A stretch of DNA of 43,696 nt from Proteus sp. FME41 (lineage in GTDB: Bacteria > Pseudomonadota > Gammaproteobacteria > Enterobacterales > Enterobacteriaceae): NCBI RefSeq assembly GCF_014897315.1, contig NZ_JABUYL010000026.1, positions 1-43,696 on the forward strand. The letters run 5' to 3'. The translations under genes and the position numbers were made by a program. How positions within the stretch are numbered: position 1 is the first letter of the stretch; the number at the start of each line of letters is the position of its first letter. Positions 16,092 through 26,480 of the stretch are shown piece by piece. The notes beneath the pieces are model-generated. The model saw only the letters and a program-made list of their open reading frames with translations. It had not been told where the DNA came from and ran no database searches.

Positions 16092-16127
16092 CCCTGAAAT
16101 ATTCTCGTATTTCAGGGATTTTTTTTT
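16092..16127 (+). terminator. Terminator of yhhW
   Basis: CCCTGAAATA pairs with TATTTCAGGG around a short loop and is followed by a run of nine T. Confidence 0.92.
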
Positions 16128-16143
16128 CTCAAAGATCTCAAAT

Positions 16144-16181
16144 AAAAAACACCAAAATCACATCCTATGAGTTTGGTGTTT
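16144..16181 (-). terminator. Terminator of pckA
   Basis: On the minus strand AAACACCAAA (16172-16181) pairs with TTTGGTGTTT (16147-16156), followed by TTTATT. It lies 22 bases beyond the pckA stop. Confidence 0.85.
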
Positions 16182-16202
16182 CTTTATTGTCACTAATAAT
16201 AA

Positions 16203-17822
16203 TTAACGTTTAGGGCCAACTTTAGTCAATGCTTGACCTGCTGGAGTATCCGTATACTTATCGAAGTTTTTCACAAAGCGATCAGCAAGATCATCTGCTT
16301 TTACATCCCATTGTGTTTTATCTGTATAAGTATCACGAGGATCTAAAATGTCACTGTTAACACCCGGTAGCGCTGTTGGGATCTCCAAATCAAACACAGG
16401 CAGTGTTTTCATTGGTGCTTTATCAATATCACCATTCAATATGGCATCAATAATGGCTCGGGTATCTTTAATTGAGATACGTTTACCTGTTCCATTCCAA
16501 CCTGTATTCACTAAATAGGCTTTAGCACCTGACGCTTGCATGCGTTTTACCAGCACTTCAGCATATTGAGTTGGATGCAATGATAAGAATGCCGCACCAA
16601 AACAGGCGGAGAATGTTGGTGTTGGCTCAGTGACACCTCGCTCCGTTCCCGCAAGTTTAGCCGTAAAACCTGATAAGAAGTGGTATTGCGTTTGCTCTGG
16701 CGTTAAACGTGAAACAGGAGGTAACACACCAAAAGCATCAGCAGTTAAGAAAATGACTTTCTTAGCATGACCCGCTTTAGAAACAGGCTTTACGATATTG
16801 TCGATATGATAAATCGGATAAGAGACACGTGTATTCTCTGTTTTGGTGCCATCATCAAAATCAACAGAACCATCCGATAACACAACTACGTTTTCTAACA
16901 GTGCATCACGTTTAATTGCACCATAGATATCAGGCTCCGCTTCTTTTGATAAGTGGATTGTTTTCGCATAACAACCCCCTTCAAAGTTAAAGACACCGTC
17001 ATCATCCCAACCGTGTTCATCATCACCAATCAGTTTACGCTTAGGATCGGTTGAAAGCGTTGTTTTACCTGTGCCTGATAAACCAAAGAAAATAGCCACG
17101 TCACCACTTTCGCCAACGTTTGCGGAGCAGTGCATAGACGCCATACCTTTAAGAGGAAGGAAGTAGTTCATCATAGAGAACATCCCTTTCTTCATCTCGC
17201 CACCGTACCAAGTTCCTCCAATCAACTGAATGCGTTCAGTTAAATTGAACGCCACGAAGTTTTCAGAATTGAGTCCTTGTGCCTTCCAATTTGGATTTGT
17301 ACATTTCGCGCCATTCATCACAATGAAGTCTGGTGTAAAGTTTTCCAGCTCTTCTTGTTCAGGGCGAACAAACATATTTTTAACAAAATGGGCTTGCCAA
17401 GCAACTTCTGTGATAAAACGGACTTTTAAACGAGTGTCCGCATTTGCACCACAAAATGCATCAACAACAAACAAACGTTTGCCTGACAATTGATTCGTTA
17501 CTAATGATTTTAAATCAGACCACACTTCTTGTGAGAGTGGCTTGTTATCATTTTTACCTTTACCCTGATCTGCCCACCACACGGTGTCACGAGTAACATC
17601 ATCACGAACAATGTATTTATCTTTTGGAGAACGTCCAGTAAATATACCTGTATCAACGGCAATAGCGCCTAACGAAGTTAATGTGCCTCGCTCATAACCT
17701 GTTAATCCCGGTTTGGTTTCTTCATTAAATAACAGCTCATAGCTTGGGTTATAAATGATTTCACTTGTGTCCTTAATACCGTACTGCTGGAGTTCCTTAG
17801 GGGTAAGACCTTTAACGCTCAT
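16203..17822 (-). CDS. pckA: ATP-dependent phosphoenolpyruvate carboxykinase
   Basis: Converts oxaloacetate and ATP to phosphoenolpyruvate and CO2, the entry step of gluconeogenesis from C4 acids. The 539-residue product (E. coli 540) has the substrate-binding [11 protein letters not shown] near residue 64, the PEPCK-specific kinase loop [11 protein letters not shown] at about residues 245-255, and the metal-binding [26 protein letters not shown] precedes ATG 17820-17822. It is monocistronic with its own terminator. It would work with acs-actP, also in this window, during growth on acetate. Confidence 0.98.
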   Translation of the reverse strand: MSVKGLTPKELQQYGIKDTSEIIYNPSYELLFNEETKPGLTGYERGTLTSLGAIAVDTGIFTGRSPKDKYIVRDDVTRDTVWWADQGKGKNDNKPLSQEVWSDLKSLVTNQLSGKRLFVVDAFCGANADTRLKVRFITEVAWQAHFVKNMFVRPEQEELENFTPDFIVMNGAKCTNPNWKAQGLNSENFVAFNLTERIQLIGGTWYGGEMKKGMFSMMNYFLPLKGMASMHCSANVGESGDVAIFFGLSGTGKTTLSTDPKRKLIGDDEHGWDDDGVFNFEGGCYAKTIHLSKEAEPDIYGAIKRDALLENVVVLSDGSVDFDDGTKTENTRVSYPIYHIDNIVKPVSKAGHAKKVIFLTADAFGVLPPVSRLTPEQTQYHFLSGFTAKLAGTERGVTEPTPTFSACFGAAFLSLHPTQYAEVLVKRMQASGAKAYLVNTGWNGTGKRISIKDTRAIIDAILNGDIDKAPMKTLPVFDLEIPTALPGVNSDILDPRDTYTDKTQWDVKADDLADRFVKNFDKYTDTPAGQALTKVGPKR

Positions 17823-17974
17823 AGTGTCGCTCCTGATAAATAGACCTTTCTACGAGCAATATTAGGGTGTTACGAGTAATTAACAGCGATTGTTATCAAT
17901 ATTTTGAAAATTTATATTTTTTTTATGTTAATAACGAGAGCTAATGCACAAAACTACAGAAAAATTGTTGAATA

Positions 17975-18001
17975 AAAAAGGACGCAAAATAGCGTCCTTT
18001 T
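17975..18001 (-). terminator. Terminator of hslR-hslO
   Basis: On the minus strand AAAGGACGC pairs with GCGTCCTTT around a 6-base loop, followed by TTTTTTATT. It lies about 25 bases past the hslO stop. Confidence 0.88.
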
Positions 18002-18026
18002 GATAAAGTCACCTTGCTAAATCGAA

Positions 18027-18911
18027 TCAGTGCAATTCTGATTCATTCAACTTATTGATATTATTAACATCATCCTCTGTGAAGATATAATGAGTTCCAC
18101 AATACTCACATTCCATATCGATATTGCCCTGTTCTTGCAACAGGTGGTTCACATCTTCTTTAGACAATGTTACTAATGTATTTTCACAGCGTTCACGCGA
18201 ACAAGTACAATGAAATTCAACAGCTTGAGGTTCATAAAGAGTAACATCTTCTTCGTGATATAAACGATGTAAGATCTCTTTAGTATCCAGCGTAAATAGC
18301 TCTTCAGCTTTGATTGTATGAGTTAACTGTGTGAGTAATTCAAAATGTTCCGCCGTATGTTCTGCCGTAAATTCTTCTGATGCAGGCAATACTTGTAATA
18401 ACATCCCTGCGGCCGCAGGATTACCGTCTTGCATACCACTACGAATAAATACACGTGTGGGTAGCTGCTCTGATTGCTTAAAGTAGTTATCAATACAAGC
18501 TTCTATACTTTCACCATCAAGCGCGACAATCCCTTGGTAACGTTCACCTTTTTCTGGTGTGACAGTGATGACCATAAAACCGTTCCCGATCATCTCTTTT
18601 AATGAGCTTCCTGCTTTAACATCATCACCCACACGCGCAACACCGCGCATTTGTTGATTATTATTACCATTGATGACGGCGAGTCGCACTGGGCCATCAC
18701 CTTGGATTTGAACGGTAATATCGCCTTCAAATTTAAGCGTAGCTGTTAACAAACTCGTTGCCACCAGTAAATCACCCAGAAGGTGTTGAACTGGCTCAGG
18801 ATAATGGTGATTTTCAAGCATTGATTGATAGGTTTCAGTCACATTGACTAATTCACCACGTACCGCGTTTTTTTCGAATAAAAAACGTGATAAAGCGTCT
18901 TTTTTAGACAT
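18027..18911 (-). CDS. hslO: Redox-regulated chaperone Hsp33
   Basis: Hsp33 is a cytoplasmic holdase switched on by oxidation. The 294-residue protein (E. coli 292) has the substrate-binding core at residues 1-180, the flexible linker (about 180-230), and the C-terminal zinc redox switch with C235-x-C237 and C268-xx-C271. All four cysteines are present, so oxidative unfolding and activation should be intact. ATG 18909-18911 lies 26 bases after the hslR stop, and the two share a transcript. E. coli has the same order and heat-shock control; I could not confirm a sigma-32 promoter here. Confidence 0.97.
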   Translation of the reverse strand: MSKKDALSRFLFEKNAVRGELVNVTETYQSMLENHHYPEPVQHLLGDLLVATSLLTATLKFEGDITVQIQGDGPVRLAVINGNNNQQMRGVARVGDDVKAGSSLKEMIGNGFMVITVTPEKGERYQGIVALDGESIEACIDNYFKQSEQLPTRVFIRSGMQDGNPAAAGMLLQVLPASEEFTAEHTAEHFELLTQLTHTIKAEELFTLDTKEILHRLYHEEDVTLYEPQAVEFHCTCSRERCENTLVTLSKEDVNHLLQEQGNIDMECEYCGTHYIFTEDDVNNINKLNESELH

Positions 18912-18937
18912 AACTTTCTCTCATTTCAGGGAATCGG

Positions 18938-19351
18938 TTAATCCGATTCTTGTAAATTTGTCTGTTTGAAGCGAAGTAAGGTCCGTCTTTCCTTTTTATC
19001 CGGCCGACGTTCAGGATGAGGCATCGTTAACGCATTCATTTTTCTTGCTAACGCAATTTTTTCTCTTTTAGCAATACTCTCTGGTGTTTCACAATAAAGA
19101 GCCTGTGCTTGCGTAGCACCTTGTCTCTGTGCACTCACCATTAAAATGATTACCGTTCGTTCATCATTACCTTGTCGTAAGCGTATTTCAGCACCGGCTT
19201 CAACCATTTTGCTTGGTTTGCCTCTCACACCATTGTAATGGATTTTGCCACCTTCAATCATTGTGCGAGCAATAGCGCGTGTTTTATAAAAACGCGCAGC
19301 CCAAAGCCATTTATCTAAGCGGACACCACTTTCTTGTGATTGTTGACTCAT
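18938..19351 (-). CDS. hslR: Heat shock protein 15, ribosome-associated S4-domain protein
   Basis: Hsp15 binds free 50S subunits carrying stalled nascent chains and moves the peptidyl-tRNA so that translation can be rescued. Started at ATG 19349-19351 (MSQQSQESGVRLDKWLWAAR), after AAGGAG, it is 137 aa (E. coli 133). Longer in-frame extensions have no conserved sequence. The S4 RNA-binding domain covers about residues 10-70 (RLDKWLWAARFYKTRAIART, GGKIHYNGVRGKPSK), and the basic C-terminal tail contains PHPERRPDKKERRTLLRF. The yrfG gene that separates igaA from hslR in E. coli is absent here. Confidence 0.95.
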   Translation of the reverse strand: MSQQSQESGVRLDKWLWAARFYKTRAIARTMIEGGKIHYNGVRGKPSKMVEAGAEIRLRQGNDERTVIILMVSAQRQGATQAQALYCETPESIAKREKIALARKMNALTMPHPERRPDKKERRTLLRFKQTNLQESD

Positions 19352-19422
19352 CCCTTTCTCCTTAACTTCAACTTCTTTCTGAAGGCGATAGTGTAAACAC
19401 ATAGCCTTCCACAACAAGGGAC

Positions 19423-21507
19423 TTACTGAGGAGGGCGATAAAAACAGTGCTCATAATAGAGACTGATTTTATTCATGCGTTGGTTGTTTTGTCGCCGACG
19501 ATGAATGATAAGAATTAGGTTCAATATTAAGAACCCAATAGCGATAAACAATAATAGCGTATTACCGATGTAATATAACATTGTCATTGAGTCTGGCAGG
19601 CTATGTAAAAATATCTGTAACGTACCATTTGCATCAACAACTATGCCTGTAATTACCCCTCCTGTATCAAAAGGAGTGTGCAATAAAATATCGGATAACC
19701 GCTGTAATTCTCGCCACTGTTCTAACGGGGTAGGCTCAAATACAGAATTTGAACTTGAAGCGTAATCAACAAGTTGTTTTCTTTCATCACTAATTAATAG
19801 CACACCACCAGGTGGCGGGCTATTTAACAGTATTGCGGCTTTATCTATCTCGCGGTAGATAAAAGAAGATGTGGTGGTGTCGATAAGCTTTTCCAAGGCC
19901 TCAGCACTCACTGCACGTAATAAAACATTAGTACCTGTTAGTTTGCCGCTTTCTGCACGTTGAACTAAGGCAGCCCAATCATTAACATTACTTAAATTCA
20001 CTAGCGCCATTTTAAGCCGAATACACTCATTCTCTCTTGGGCATAAATCCTGTGTTTTCAATATAATGCCATCAAAATTATCTAATAAATTCATACCTGA
20101 CTTGGTAATTGCTTGTCCCAAGCTTGGATTAACTCGGTTATTAGATACTGGATGAAGTTGCTCTTCAACCATATGCAATAAAGCGGCTGCTTTTTCTATC
20201 GTGCTCGATTCAGGCATTGGCATTGGGTTGCTATTATTCCAATAAATTCCTGAACAATCAAAAGGAGCAAAAATTGTTTTATTATTCTTACTGGATAGAT
20301 TCGGTGGCATGTAACACATACCGACGCCTTTAGCTTGAATAATATCCCCAACATGTAAATTGGTTGTTTCCAATTCAGTAAAATTGGTGACTAAATGAGG
20401 TTCGGTGTCTTTAAGCCATGAAAAACTGAGCTTCATTGAAAGGGAAAGTGGTTGATAAAGATACAACATGCCAATAATAAAAAGGCTCCAAAAAACGAAG
20501 ATAATATTTTTAATATACCGTTTATAAGGATAATTTTTTTCTTCATCATGCAATGAAAGGTAATTTCCTTGCTTTACAACATGATGACTAGGATACATTT
20601 CTAAATAGGTCACCTTATCAATATCACTTTGAATATAAGGTTCCCAGTGGGGTGGATAAACAAGATCAATCCCTCCCAATGAAATATTTTTTACTTGCCC
20701 ATGATCGAAGTTACCAAAAAGCCCCCAACGTTTTAAACGCCCTTTAAAACAGTGAATTTCTTGTTTATGCGGTTTAATAATGGGCTTATGGATAAGAAAA
20801 ACACCAATAACAAGAAATGTCACGCCTGTGGCTAAAATCCAAGGAAGGAAGACTTGAGGCATCATTAACGCCGTTAGCCATAATGTCAGCCCTAGGCAAA
20901 CAAATGAGCCATCCCAAAAACCTGATGAGTTATGTAATCGGTGTTCTTCGTTAGTTTCTTCTCGGATTTGCAATAAATGAGCTGCATCACCTTCGTTCTT
21001 TTGAATCGTTGATGAACCGTTCGCCAAGATGGGTTCAGAAAGCTGTTTTAAACTTAAAGCGGAAAAATGACCATTAACACCCACAACGATGGGGATAGAA
21101 GGTGTACAAATAACATCGAGGACATTTTCTTGCTGAAGATAAGGGACAAGCAGTGGAGGGATATGAATTTCGACAGCATCAATATAATAGCGCCAATGAT
21201 TTAATCCTTCAGAAGAACCCGCAAAGCGATTCACGATATTTCTTAATGTCGTAACGACTTCGCCTTTAATTGGCATTTCAGGGAAATTTTGTAATGAATA
21301 TCCTGAAGAAAAATCAGAGGTACCAAAATAAGATAAATAATCACTAATAAGCCCATAATCATCAGTAGTGAGCTTACGATAAGTGGGTTTGGCGAGAGAT
21401 GGCAGATGATGTGAGTCATCAAGCCGCCTTCTTTTAAAGAATAGAAAGGCGGCCATTATAAATAGGCTTATCATCAAGATAGCCAATATAATGACTGATA
21501 ATCTCAT
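19423..21507 (-). CDS. umoB: IgaA/UmoB membrane regulator of the Rcs phosphorelay
   Basis: Inner-membrane protein that restrains Rcs signalling by contacting RcsD; its Proteus counterpart UmoB is known as an upregulator of flhDC and swarming. Started at ATG 21505-21507 (MRLSVIILAILMISL), after GGGGA, it is 694 aa, close to the 710 of Salmonella IgaA. Membrane segments are seen at residues 3-22, a pair near 200-245, one near 330-352, and one at about 650-675, leaving a large cytoplasmic N-terminal region and a periplasmic domain between the last two. A cluster of cysteines in the periplasmic part fits the disulfides known in IgaA. It is divergent from nudE. Confidence 0.93.
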   Translation of the reverse strand: MRLSVIILAILMISLFIMAAFLFFKRRRLDDSHHLPSLAKPTYRKLTTDDYGLISDYLSYFGTSDFSSGYSLQNFPEMPIKGEVVTTLRNIVNRFAGSSEGLNHWRYYIDAVEIHIPPLLVPYLQQENVLDVICTPSIPIVVGVNGHFSALSLKQLSEPILANGSSTIQKNEGDAAHLLQIREETNEEHRLHNSSGFWDGSFVCLGLTLWLTALMMPQVFLPWILATGVTFLVIGVFLIHKPIIKPHKQEIHCFKGRLKRWGLFGNFDHGQVKNISLGGIDLVYPPHWEPYIQSDIDKVTYLEMYPSHHVVKQGNYLSLHDEEKNYPYKRYIKNIIFVFWSLFIIGMLYLYQPLSLSMKLSFSWLKDTEPHLVTNFTELETTNLHVGDIIQAKGVGMCYMPPNLSSKNNKTIFAPFDCSGIYWNNSNPMPMPESSTIEKAAALLHMVEEQLHPVSNNRVNPSLGQAITKSGMNLLDNFDGIILKTQDLCPRENECIRLKMALVNLSNVNDWAALVQRAESGKLTGTNVLLRAVSAEALEKLIDTTTSSFIYREIDKAAILLNSPPPGGVLLISDERKQLVDYASSSNSVFEPTPLEQWRELQRLSDILLHTPFDTGGVITGIVVDANGTLQIFLHSLPDSMTMLYYIGNTLLLFIAIGFLILNLILIIHRRRQNNQRMNKISLYYEHCFYRPPQ

Positions 21508-21861
21508 TTTTTCCCCATACGTATACTGATGCTGCGTAGTAACAATAACAAATTTAAAACCCTGCCTAACATAAGGCAATTCCTATTCTTTTGTTCTATT
21601 TTTTATTTAAATACAATAGATTATATTTTTGTTGTCGCGTTATAATTTATTTCTCTTATCAATTTTATATCCGCTAACAATGCTATCTTCAGGTAAAATA
21701 GCGAATCAATAAATAATAATATTCTCAAAAAATCAATAAATAACTAGGTTTAGTAGCGGAGTGTACTCAATTTTCCCTTAAAAGCTAAATCTAATTGTTA
21801 GATTTATTTTGTCATTAATGTGTTAAATTCAGGTTAATCTCTATTCTTATCAGGGACTGTT
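21508..21861. other. Divergent umoB-nudE spacer
   Basis: These 354 bases are strongly AT-rich with no coding frame. They must contain promoters in both directions. I find no operator that I can name. Confidence 0.5.
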
Positions 21862-22410
21862 ATGAAAGAACTTAAAAAACCCAATATACTCAACATTGAT
21901 AACATCGCCCGTTCTCGATTATTTCAGATCCAATCTGTTAATCTGGAGTTCAGTAACGGAGAAAAGCGTATTTATGAGCGAATGAAACCCGCTAACCGCG
22001 AAGCCGTTATGATTGTTCCCATTATTGATGACAGCATTATCCTTATTCGTGAATATGCTGTGGGAATTGAAAACTACGACTTTGGTTTTCCTAAAGGCGC
22101 AATCGATCCTGGTGAAAATGCCCTACAAGCCGCTAATCGCGAACTTAAAGAAGAAATCGGCTACGGTGCACACTCTTTAATAGAAATAGCCAAGCTTTCA
22201 ATGGCACCCTCTTACTTTTCCAGTAAAATGAATATTGTCATTGCACATGATCTGTATCCTGAACACCTTGAAGGTGATGAACCCGAGCCACTGATTCAAA
22301 TACGTTGGCCTATCGCAAAAATGATGGATTTACTGGATCACCCTGATTTCACTGAAGCGCGTAGTGTCAGTGCGCTATTCTTAGCACAGCGTTATTTACA
22401 AAATAAATAG
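21862..22410 (+). CDS. nudE: ADP compounds hydrolase NudE (Nudix)
   Basis: Nudix hydrolase that cleaves ADP-ribose, Ap3A, NADH and related ADP-linked compounds to AMP. The 182-residue product (E. coli 186) has a perfect Nudix box GX5EX7REUXEEXGU at residues 79-101: G79, E85, R93, E94, E97, E98, G100. The lead-in REYAVGIENYDFGFPKG is typical of the NudE/ADP-ribose subgroup. AGGGA precedes the ATG. It lies between divergent umoB and convergent mrcA, the same neighbourhood as in E. coli. Confidence 0.96.
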   Translation: MKELKKPNILNIDNIARSRLFQIQSVNLEFSNGEKRIYERMKPANREAVMIVPIIDDSIILIREYAVGIENYDFGFPKGAIDPGENALQAANRELKEEIGYGAHSLIEIAKLSMAPSYFSSKMNIVIAHDLYPEHLEGDEPEPLIQIRWPIAKMMDLLDHPDFTEARSVSALFLAQRYLQNK

Positions 22411-22416
22411 ACAATA

Positions 22417-22446
22417 AAAAACCGGACTTTAACATCCGGTTTTTTG
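22417..22446. terminator. Bidirectional terminator between nudE and mrcA
   Basis: AAAACCGGA pairs with TCCGGTTTT with A-tract upstream and T-run downstream, so it can end transcription from both convergent genes. Confidence 0.9.
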
Positions 22447-22451
22447 ATTAG

Positions 22452-24986
22452 TTAGAATAACTCGTTAGATTCGCCATTATCCTCAAAAATCTGTGTTCCT
22501 ACTTCACTTTTTGCACTTTCTGTTGGTTGTGTACCTTCAATAAAATATTCTTTCATTGAAGAACCATCTCCCGCCAGTTTCCCTGTTCTTCTATCAATTT
22601 GAACAGCCACAACCCCTTTTGGTACAGGCATCATATTGACAGGCACACCTTCTAGAGCCACTTTCATAAAGTCATTCCAAATAGGCTGTGCTGTTTTAGC
22701 GCCGGCTTCCCCACCACTGGCGGCAGTTCTACCTAAGTTACGGCTACTATCATCAAAACCAATCCAAGACGTTGCCACGATATTGGCACCATACCCAGAG
22801 AACCAAGCATCTTTAGAACTGTTTGTTGTACCCGTTTTACCGCCAATATCTTGACGCTTAAGGTCACGCAAAGCACGCCAACCCGTACCAGACCATCCTG
22901 GTTCACCAACAAGATTTGTTCTTAATGCGTCATGCATTAAATATGCAAGCGGTGTGCTGATAACATGCGGTGCATAAGGACTTTCTTTTACCGTTTCAGC
23001 TAACGGTGCTTGTTCTAATTCAATTTCAGGCGCAGCATCAACAGATTGTGATTTATTAGACTGAGCAACGTTTTCCATATAGTCATCAGACAACGCTATA
23101 GAACGCATCGTATCACCATAAATAACGGGGATATCGGTACACTCTGGACACGCTATCTTAGGCTCTGCGGTAAACAAGATTTCACCATCTGCATCTTCAA
23201 TACGCTGGATGTAGTAAGGTTCAATCAAATATCCCCCGTTTGCCATAACAGCAAATCCACGAACCATTTGCATTGGTGTAAATGATGGAGAACCTAATGC
23301 TAAGGATTCTGTTCTATCTATATTTTGATTAGGAAAACCAAAACGTAATAGATAATCAGCCGCATAATCCACTCCCATTGCACGCATTGCACGAACCATC
23401 ACCACGTTTTTAGATTGACCTAAACCTTGGCGTAAACGAATAGGTCCCGCATAGGTTGGTGGTGAGTTTTTAGGACGCCAGTCCGTACCCGCGCCGGCAT
23501 CCCAACGGCTGATAGGTAAATCGTTAAGCAATGTCGATAAAGTGAGGCCTTTATCTAATGCAGCCGCATATAAGAAAGGTTTAATATTTGAGCCAACTTG
23601 GCGTAATGATTGAGAAACTCGGTTAAATTTACTGATTTCAAAATCAAAACCACCCACTAGCGCAATGATCCCCCCATTTAGGGGATTTAATGCTACAAAT
23701 GCCGCATTAACACCCGGAAGCTGTGCTAATACCCAATGATTATCATTGTTTTGACGAACCCAGATTTGTTCACCCACTTTAACAACAGCATCCACTTTTG
23801 TCGGTGTTGCACCTTGAGCCGTATCTGAAATAAACTTACGCGCCCAACGCACTGCTTTTAAATCAAGGGTGATATTATCGCCATTTTTTAAAACAACCTT
23901 CGCTTCTTTCGCATCAGCAGATAACACGACCGCCGGAATTAAAGGCCCATAAATTTGAAGTTCTTTTAATTTCTTACTAATAGCTTCATTATCCCACGCC
24001 GTTTGCCCTTCATGCCAAAGCACTTCTTGAGCTCCGCGATAGCCGTGGCGCATATCATAATCAATCACGTTGTCGCGTAAGGCTTTTTCTGCGGCTAATT
24101 GGTCTTTACGAACCACAGTGGTGTAAATTTTATAGCCGTCAGTATAGGCATTTTCACCATAGCGCTCATACATCTCCATTCTCACCATTTCTGTCAGATA
24201 GGGCGCAGAAAAATCAATTTGAGGCGCATGATATTTCGCAACAATAGGCTCAGCTCTTGCACTTTCATATTGTGCACGGGTGATATAATTCTCTTCATAC
24301 ATACGCAGTAAAACAACATTACGACGCTTTAAAGCACGATCATAAGAATAGAGTGGATTAAGTGTTGACGGCGCTTTAGGTAAACCCGCAATTACAGCCA
24401 TTTCATTTAAGCTAAGATCATGCACACTTTTACCAAAGTAAACATAAGCCGCTGCACCCACACCGTAAGCACGGTTACCCAGATAAATTTTATTCAGATA
24501 CAGCGCTAAAATTTCATCTTTTGTGAGCTCTTTTTCAATGCGAATAGCCAAAAAGGCCTCTTTTATTTTTCGCATTAATTTCTTTTCTGGTGTTAAAAAG
24601 AAATTTCGGGCTAATTGCTGCGTAATGGTACTCGCACCTTGTGAGGCTTGCCCCGACGTTAATGCCACAACAACCGCACGAGAGATCCCAATAGGGTCAA
24701 TACCATGATGCTCACGGAAACGCGTATCTTCTGTTGCGATAAAAGCATTAATAAGCTGAGGAGGCATTTCCTCTAACGTCAGCGGTAAACGGCGTTTTTC
24801 GCCATATTGAGCGATTAATTCTCCGTCTGCACTAAAAACCTGCATAGGGGTTTGTAAACGAACATCTTTTAATGTCGCGACATCGGGTAACTGAGGCTCA
24901 ACATACTTATACATACCGTATATCGAGGCTGCTCCCAAAATTATGCAAGCAAAAACGAAGATGAAAAAATATTTTAAGAACTTCAC
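22452..24986 (-). CDS. mrcA: Penicillin-binding protein 1A
   Basis: Bifunctional peptidoglycan glycosyltransferase and transpeptidase of the cell envelope. The 844-residue product (E. coli 850) has an N-terminal anchor (residues 5-27), a GT51 domain with the EDTRFREHHGID and GASTITQQLARNFFLTPEKK motifs, an OB-like insert (about 315-420), and the transpeptidase domain with the catalytic SxxK serine in RQVGSNIKPF, SKN in GLGQSKNVV, and KTGTT. A C-terminal low-complexity tail follows. The ATG has AAGGTG close upstream. It is divergent from the hof genes, as in E. coli. Confidence 0.97.
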   Translation of the reverse strand: MKFLKYFFIFVFACIILGAASIYGMYKYVEPQLPDVATLKDVRLQTPMQVFSADGELIAQYGEKRRLPLTLEEMPPQLINAFIATEDTRFREHHGIDPIGISRAVVVALTSGQASQGASTITQQLARNFFLTPEKKLMRKIKEAFLAIRIEKELTKDEILALYLNKIYLGNRAYGVGAAAYVYFGKSVHDLSLNEMAVIAGLPKAPSTLNPLYSYDRALKRRNVVLLRMYEENYITRAQYESARAEPIVAKYHAPQIDFSAPYLTEMVRMEMYERYGENAYTDGYKIYTTVVRKDQLAAEKALRDNVIDYDMRHGYRGAQEVLWHEGQTAWDNEAISKKLKELQIYGPLIPAVVLSADAKEAKVVLKNGDNITLDLKAVRWARKFISDTAQGATPTKVDAVVKVGEQIWVRQNNDNHWVLAQLPGVNAAFVALNPLNGGIIALVGGFDFEISKFNRVSQSLRQVGSNIKPFLYAAALDKGLTLSTLLNDLPISRWDAGAGTDWRPKNSPPTYAGPIRLRQGLGQSKNVVMVRAMRAMGVDYAADYLLRFGFPNQNIDRTESLALGSPSFTPMQMVRGFAVMANGGYLIEPYYIQRIEDADGEILFTAEPKIACPECTDIPVIYGDTMRSIALSDDYMENVAQSNKSQSVDAAPEIELEQAPLAETVKESPYAPHVISTPLAYLMHDALRTNLVGEPGWSGTGWRALRDLKRQDIGGKTGTTNSSKDAWFSGYGANIVATSWIGFDDSSRNLGRTAASGGEAGAKTAQPIWNDFMKVALEGVPVNMMPVPKGVVAVQIDRRTGKLAGDGSSMKEYFIEGTQPTESAKSEVGTQIFEDNGESNELF

Positions 24987-25101
24987 CTTAAATTTCCCAT
25001 GTAGTGTGGATTGGGCGGTTTATAAACAAACAGTGCGTAGTATAAAGGTAACGCCTCTTTGAAAATAGGCAATTACTCATCAATAGATATGGATATCATT
25101 T

Positions 25102-25926
25102 ATGGAAACACACAATTACCAGATTGGTATTGAAATTAACACTCATCATATCAATGCTGTTTTGGTATTTCAGCAGAATAAACAATGGAAGATCAGCGCA
25201 TTTTGGCAATTCCCTTTACCTCTCAATGACGATTTAGATGATACAAAATTAAGAAATATCTTAATGAACTGGCGCAAGGATCTCCCTTTTATTAAACATA
25301 TTACCCTCTCATTACCTGATATTTATGAAAACTATCACATAGTCCCGCTACCTCACGCTATTTCCCTGACATCAGCCGCGTGTCATCGGCTAGCACAATT
25401 ACGAGCCACATCTTACACACAAAAGACAAAAATCCCTGTTCATTTTGATTATCGGCAAAATAACGGAAAACTCGCCATCCATTTGTGCCATAAGACAATG
25501 CTAGATAAGTATATTGCCTTGTTTTCTAAAATAAACTTAACACTTTCTGCCATTGATATTTCCGCTTGTGCATTACGTTATTTAGCGACTTACCTCAATA
25601 TTTCTCCTCAAAACAGCCTTATTTACTGTAAAAATAACTCGCTACTTTGGGTGTCACCCGATGATGAAATGCCTCATTACGGCTCGTTGTCTTATGATAA
25701 TCAACAAGAACAACAAGCGGGTATTAACCAGCTTACTGAAAAACAGCAATGGTCATTAAAGCAATGCTGTTTTGCTGGCGAGGATATGGCGCATTTTAGC
25801 TCTCACATGCCTCTTTGGCCTGATTTTTCCCATCCTCTATTTCACAAGGTATCAAAGGGAAAAACATTATCCCTTATCGCACTGGGCCTAGCATTACGTC
25901 CTAACGAGGTATTATGTATCAAATAA
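25102..25926 (+). CDS. hofM: PilM-like DNA-uptake/pilus assembly protein HofM
   Basis: First gene of a hof/com operon whose relatives build a type IV pilus-like DNA-uptake complex; in E. coli it supports use of DNA as nutrient. The 274-residue product has the PilM-type actin-like layout, with the start YQIGIEINTHHINAVLVF and a SLPDIYENYHIVPLP segment, but is poorly conserved. It would sit on the cytoplasmic face and bind the N-terminus of HofN. It overlaps hofN by 13 bases. The ribosome site is weak. Position beside mrcA and the gene order support the name more than sequence does. Confidence 0.85.
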   Translation: METHNYQIGIEINTHHINAVLVFQQNKQWKISAFWQFPLPLNDDLDDTKLRNILMNWRKDLPFIKHITLSLPDIYENYHIVPLPHAISLTSAACHRLAQLRATSYTQKTKIPVHFDYRQNNGKLAIHLCHKTMLDKYIALFSKINLTLSAIDISACALRYLATYLNISPQNSLIYCKNNSLLWVSPDDEMPHYGSLSYDNQQEQQAGINQLTEKQQWSLKQCCFAGEDMAHFSSHMPLWPDFSHPLFHKVSKGKTLSLIALGLALRPNEVLCIK

Positions 25927-26480
25927 ATTACCTCCCTTGGCGACAAACACGACTAAGAAAAAAAATATTAATATGGCTTTATCAAACCTTATTTTTAGTC
26001 ACTTTAACGTTCATTATTTTAGGCTATTACACTTATTGCTTAGGACAAAAACAATATGCCATGACAGAACAACAGCACCAAACACAACAGCAAGAAAATA
26101 GGTTAGTAAAGCAACTCGAGGTTTATCAACAGCAGAAACAACAAACTCATCTACGCTATCAGCACTATTCACTTTATTATCAAAATTGGTTGCGCTATTT
26201 ACATTACATTCGTATTTTTCAAACGATTGAAGCTTATCTGCCTTCCTCTGTTTGGGTAAATCATTACTCGACAATTAATAATCATCTCTCTCTGAATTTA
26301 ATTTTACCCAATAAACAGCCGCTCTCTTTTATAGCCGATTTTAAAAATCATCCTTTTCTCTCTTTTTTGACGTTAGATTATTTACAACAAAGTAAAACGC
26401 ATCCGTCTTACACAGAAGTTCATTTAAACGGAGATTTAGAAAAACGCGACCTGTGGAATATCGAAGATAAAGAGGAATGA
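25914..26480 (+). CDS. hofN: PilN-like inner-membrane protein HofN
   Basis: The 188-residue protein begins MYQINYLPWRQTRLRKK, the conserved PilN N-terminus that binds PilM, then a single membrane segment at about residues 20-43 (WLYQTLFLVTLTFIILGYY). A glutamine-rich coiled coil (about 48-85) and a small periplasmic ferredoxin-like domain follow. In the family it pairs with PilO in the inner-membrane alignment complex. It overlaps hofM upstream by 13 bases and hofO downstream by 4 (ATGA), showing tight operon structure. Confidence 0.87.
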   Translation: MYQINYLPWRQTRLRKKILIWLYQTLFLVTLTFIILGYYTYCLGQKQYAMTEQQHQTQQQENRLVKQLEVYQQQKQQTHLRYQHYSLYYQNWLRYLHYIRIFQTIEAYLPSSVWVNHYSTINNHLSLNLILPNKQPLSFIADFKNHPFLSFLTLDYLQQSKTHPSYTEVHLNGDLEKRDLWNIEDKEE

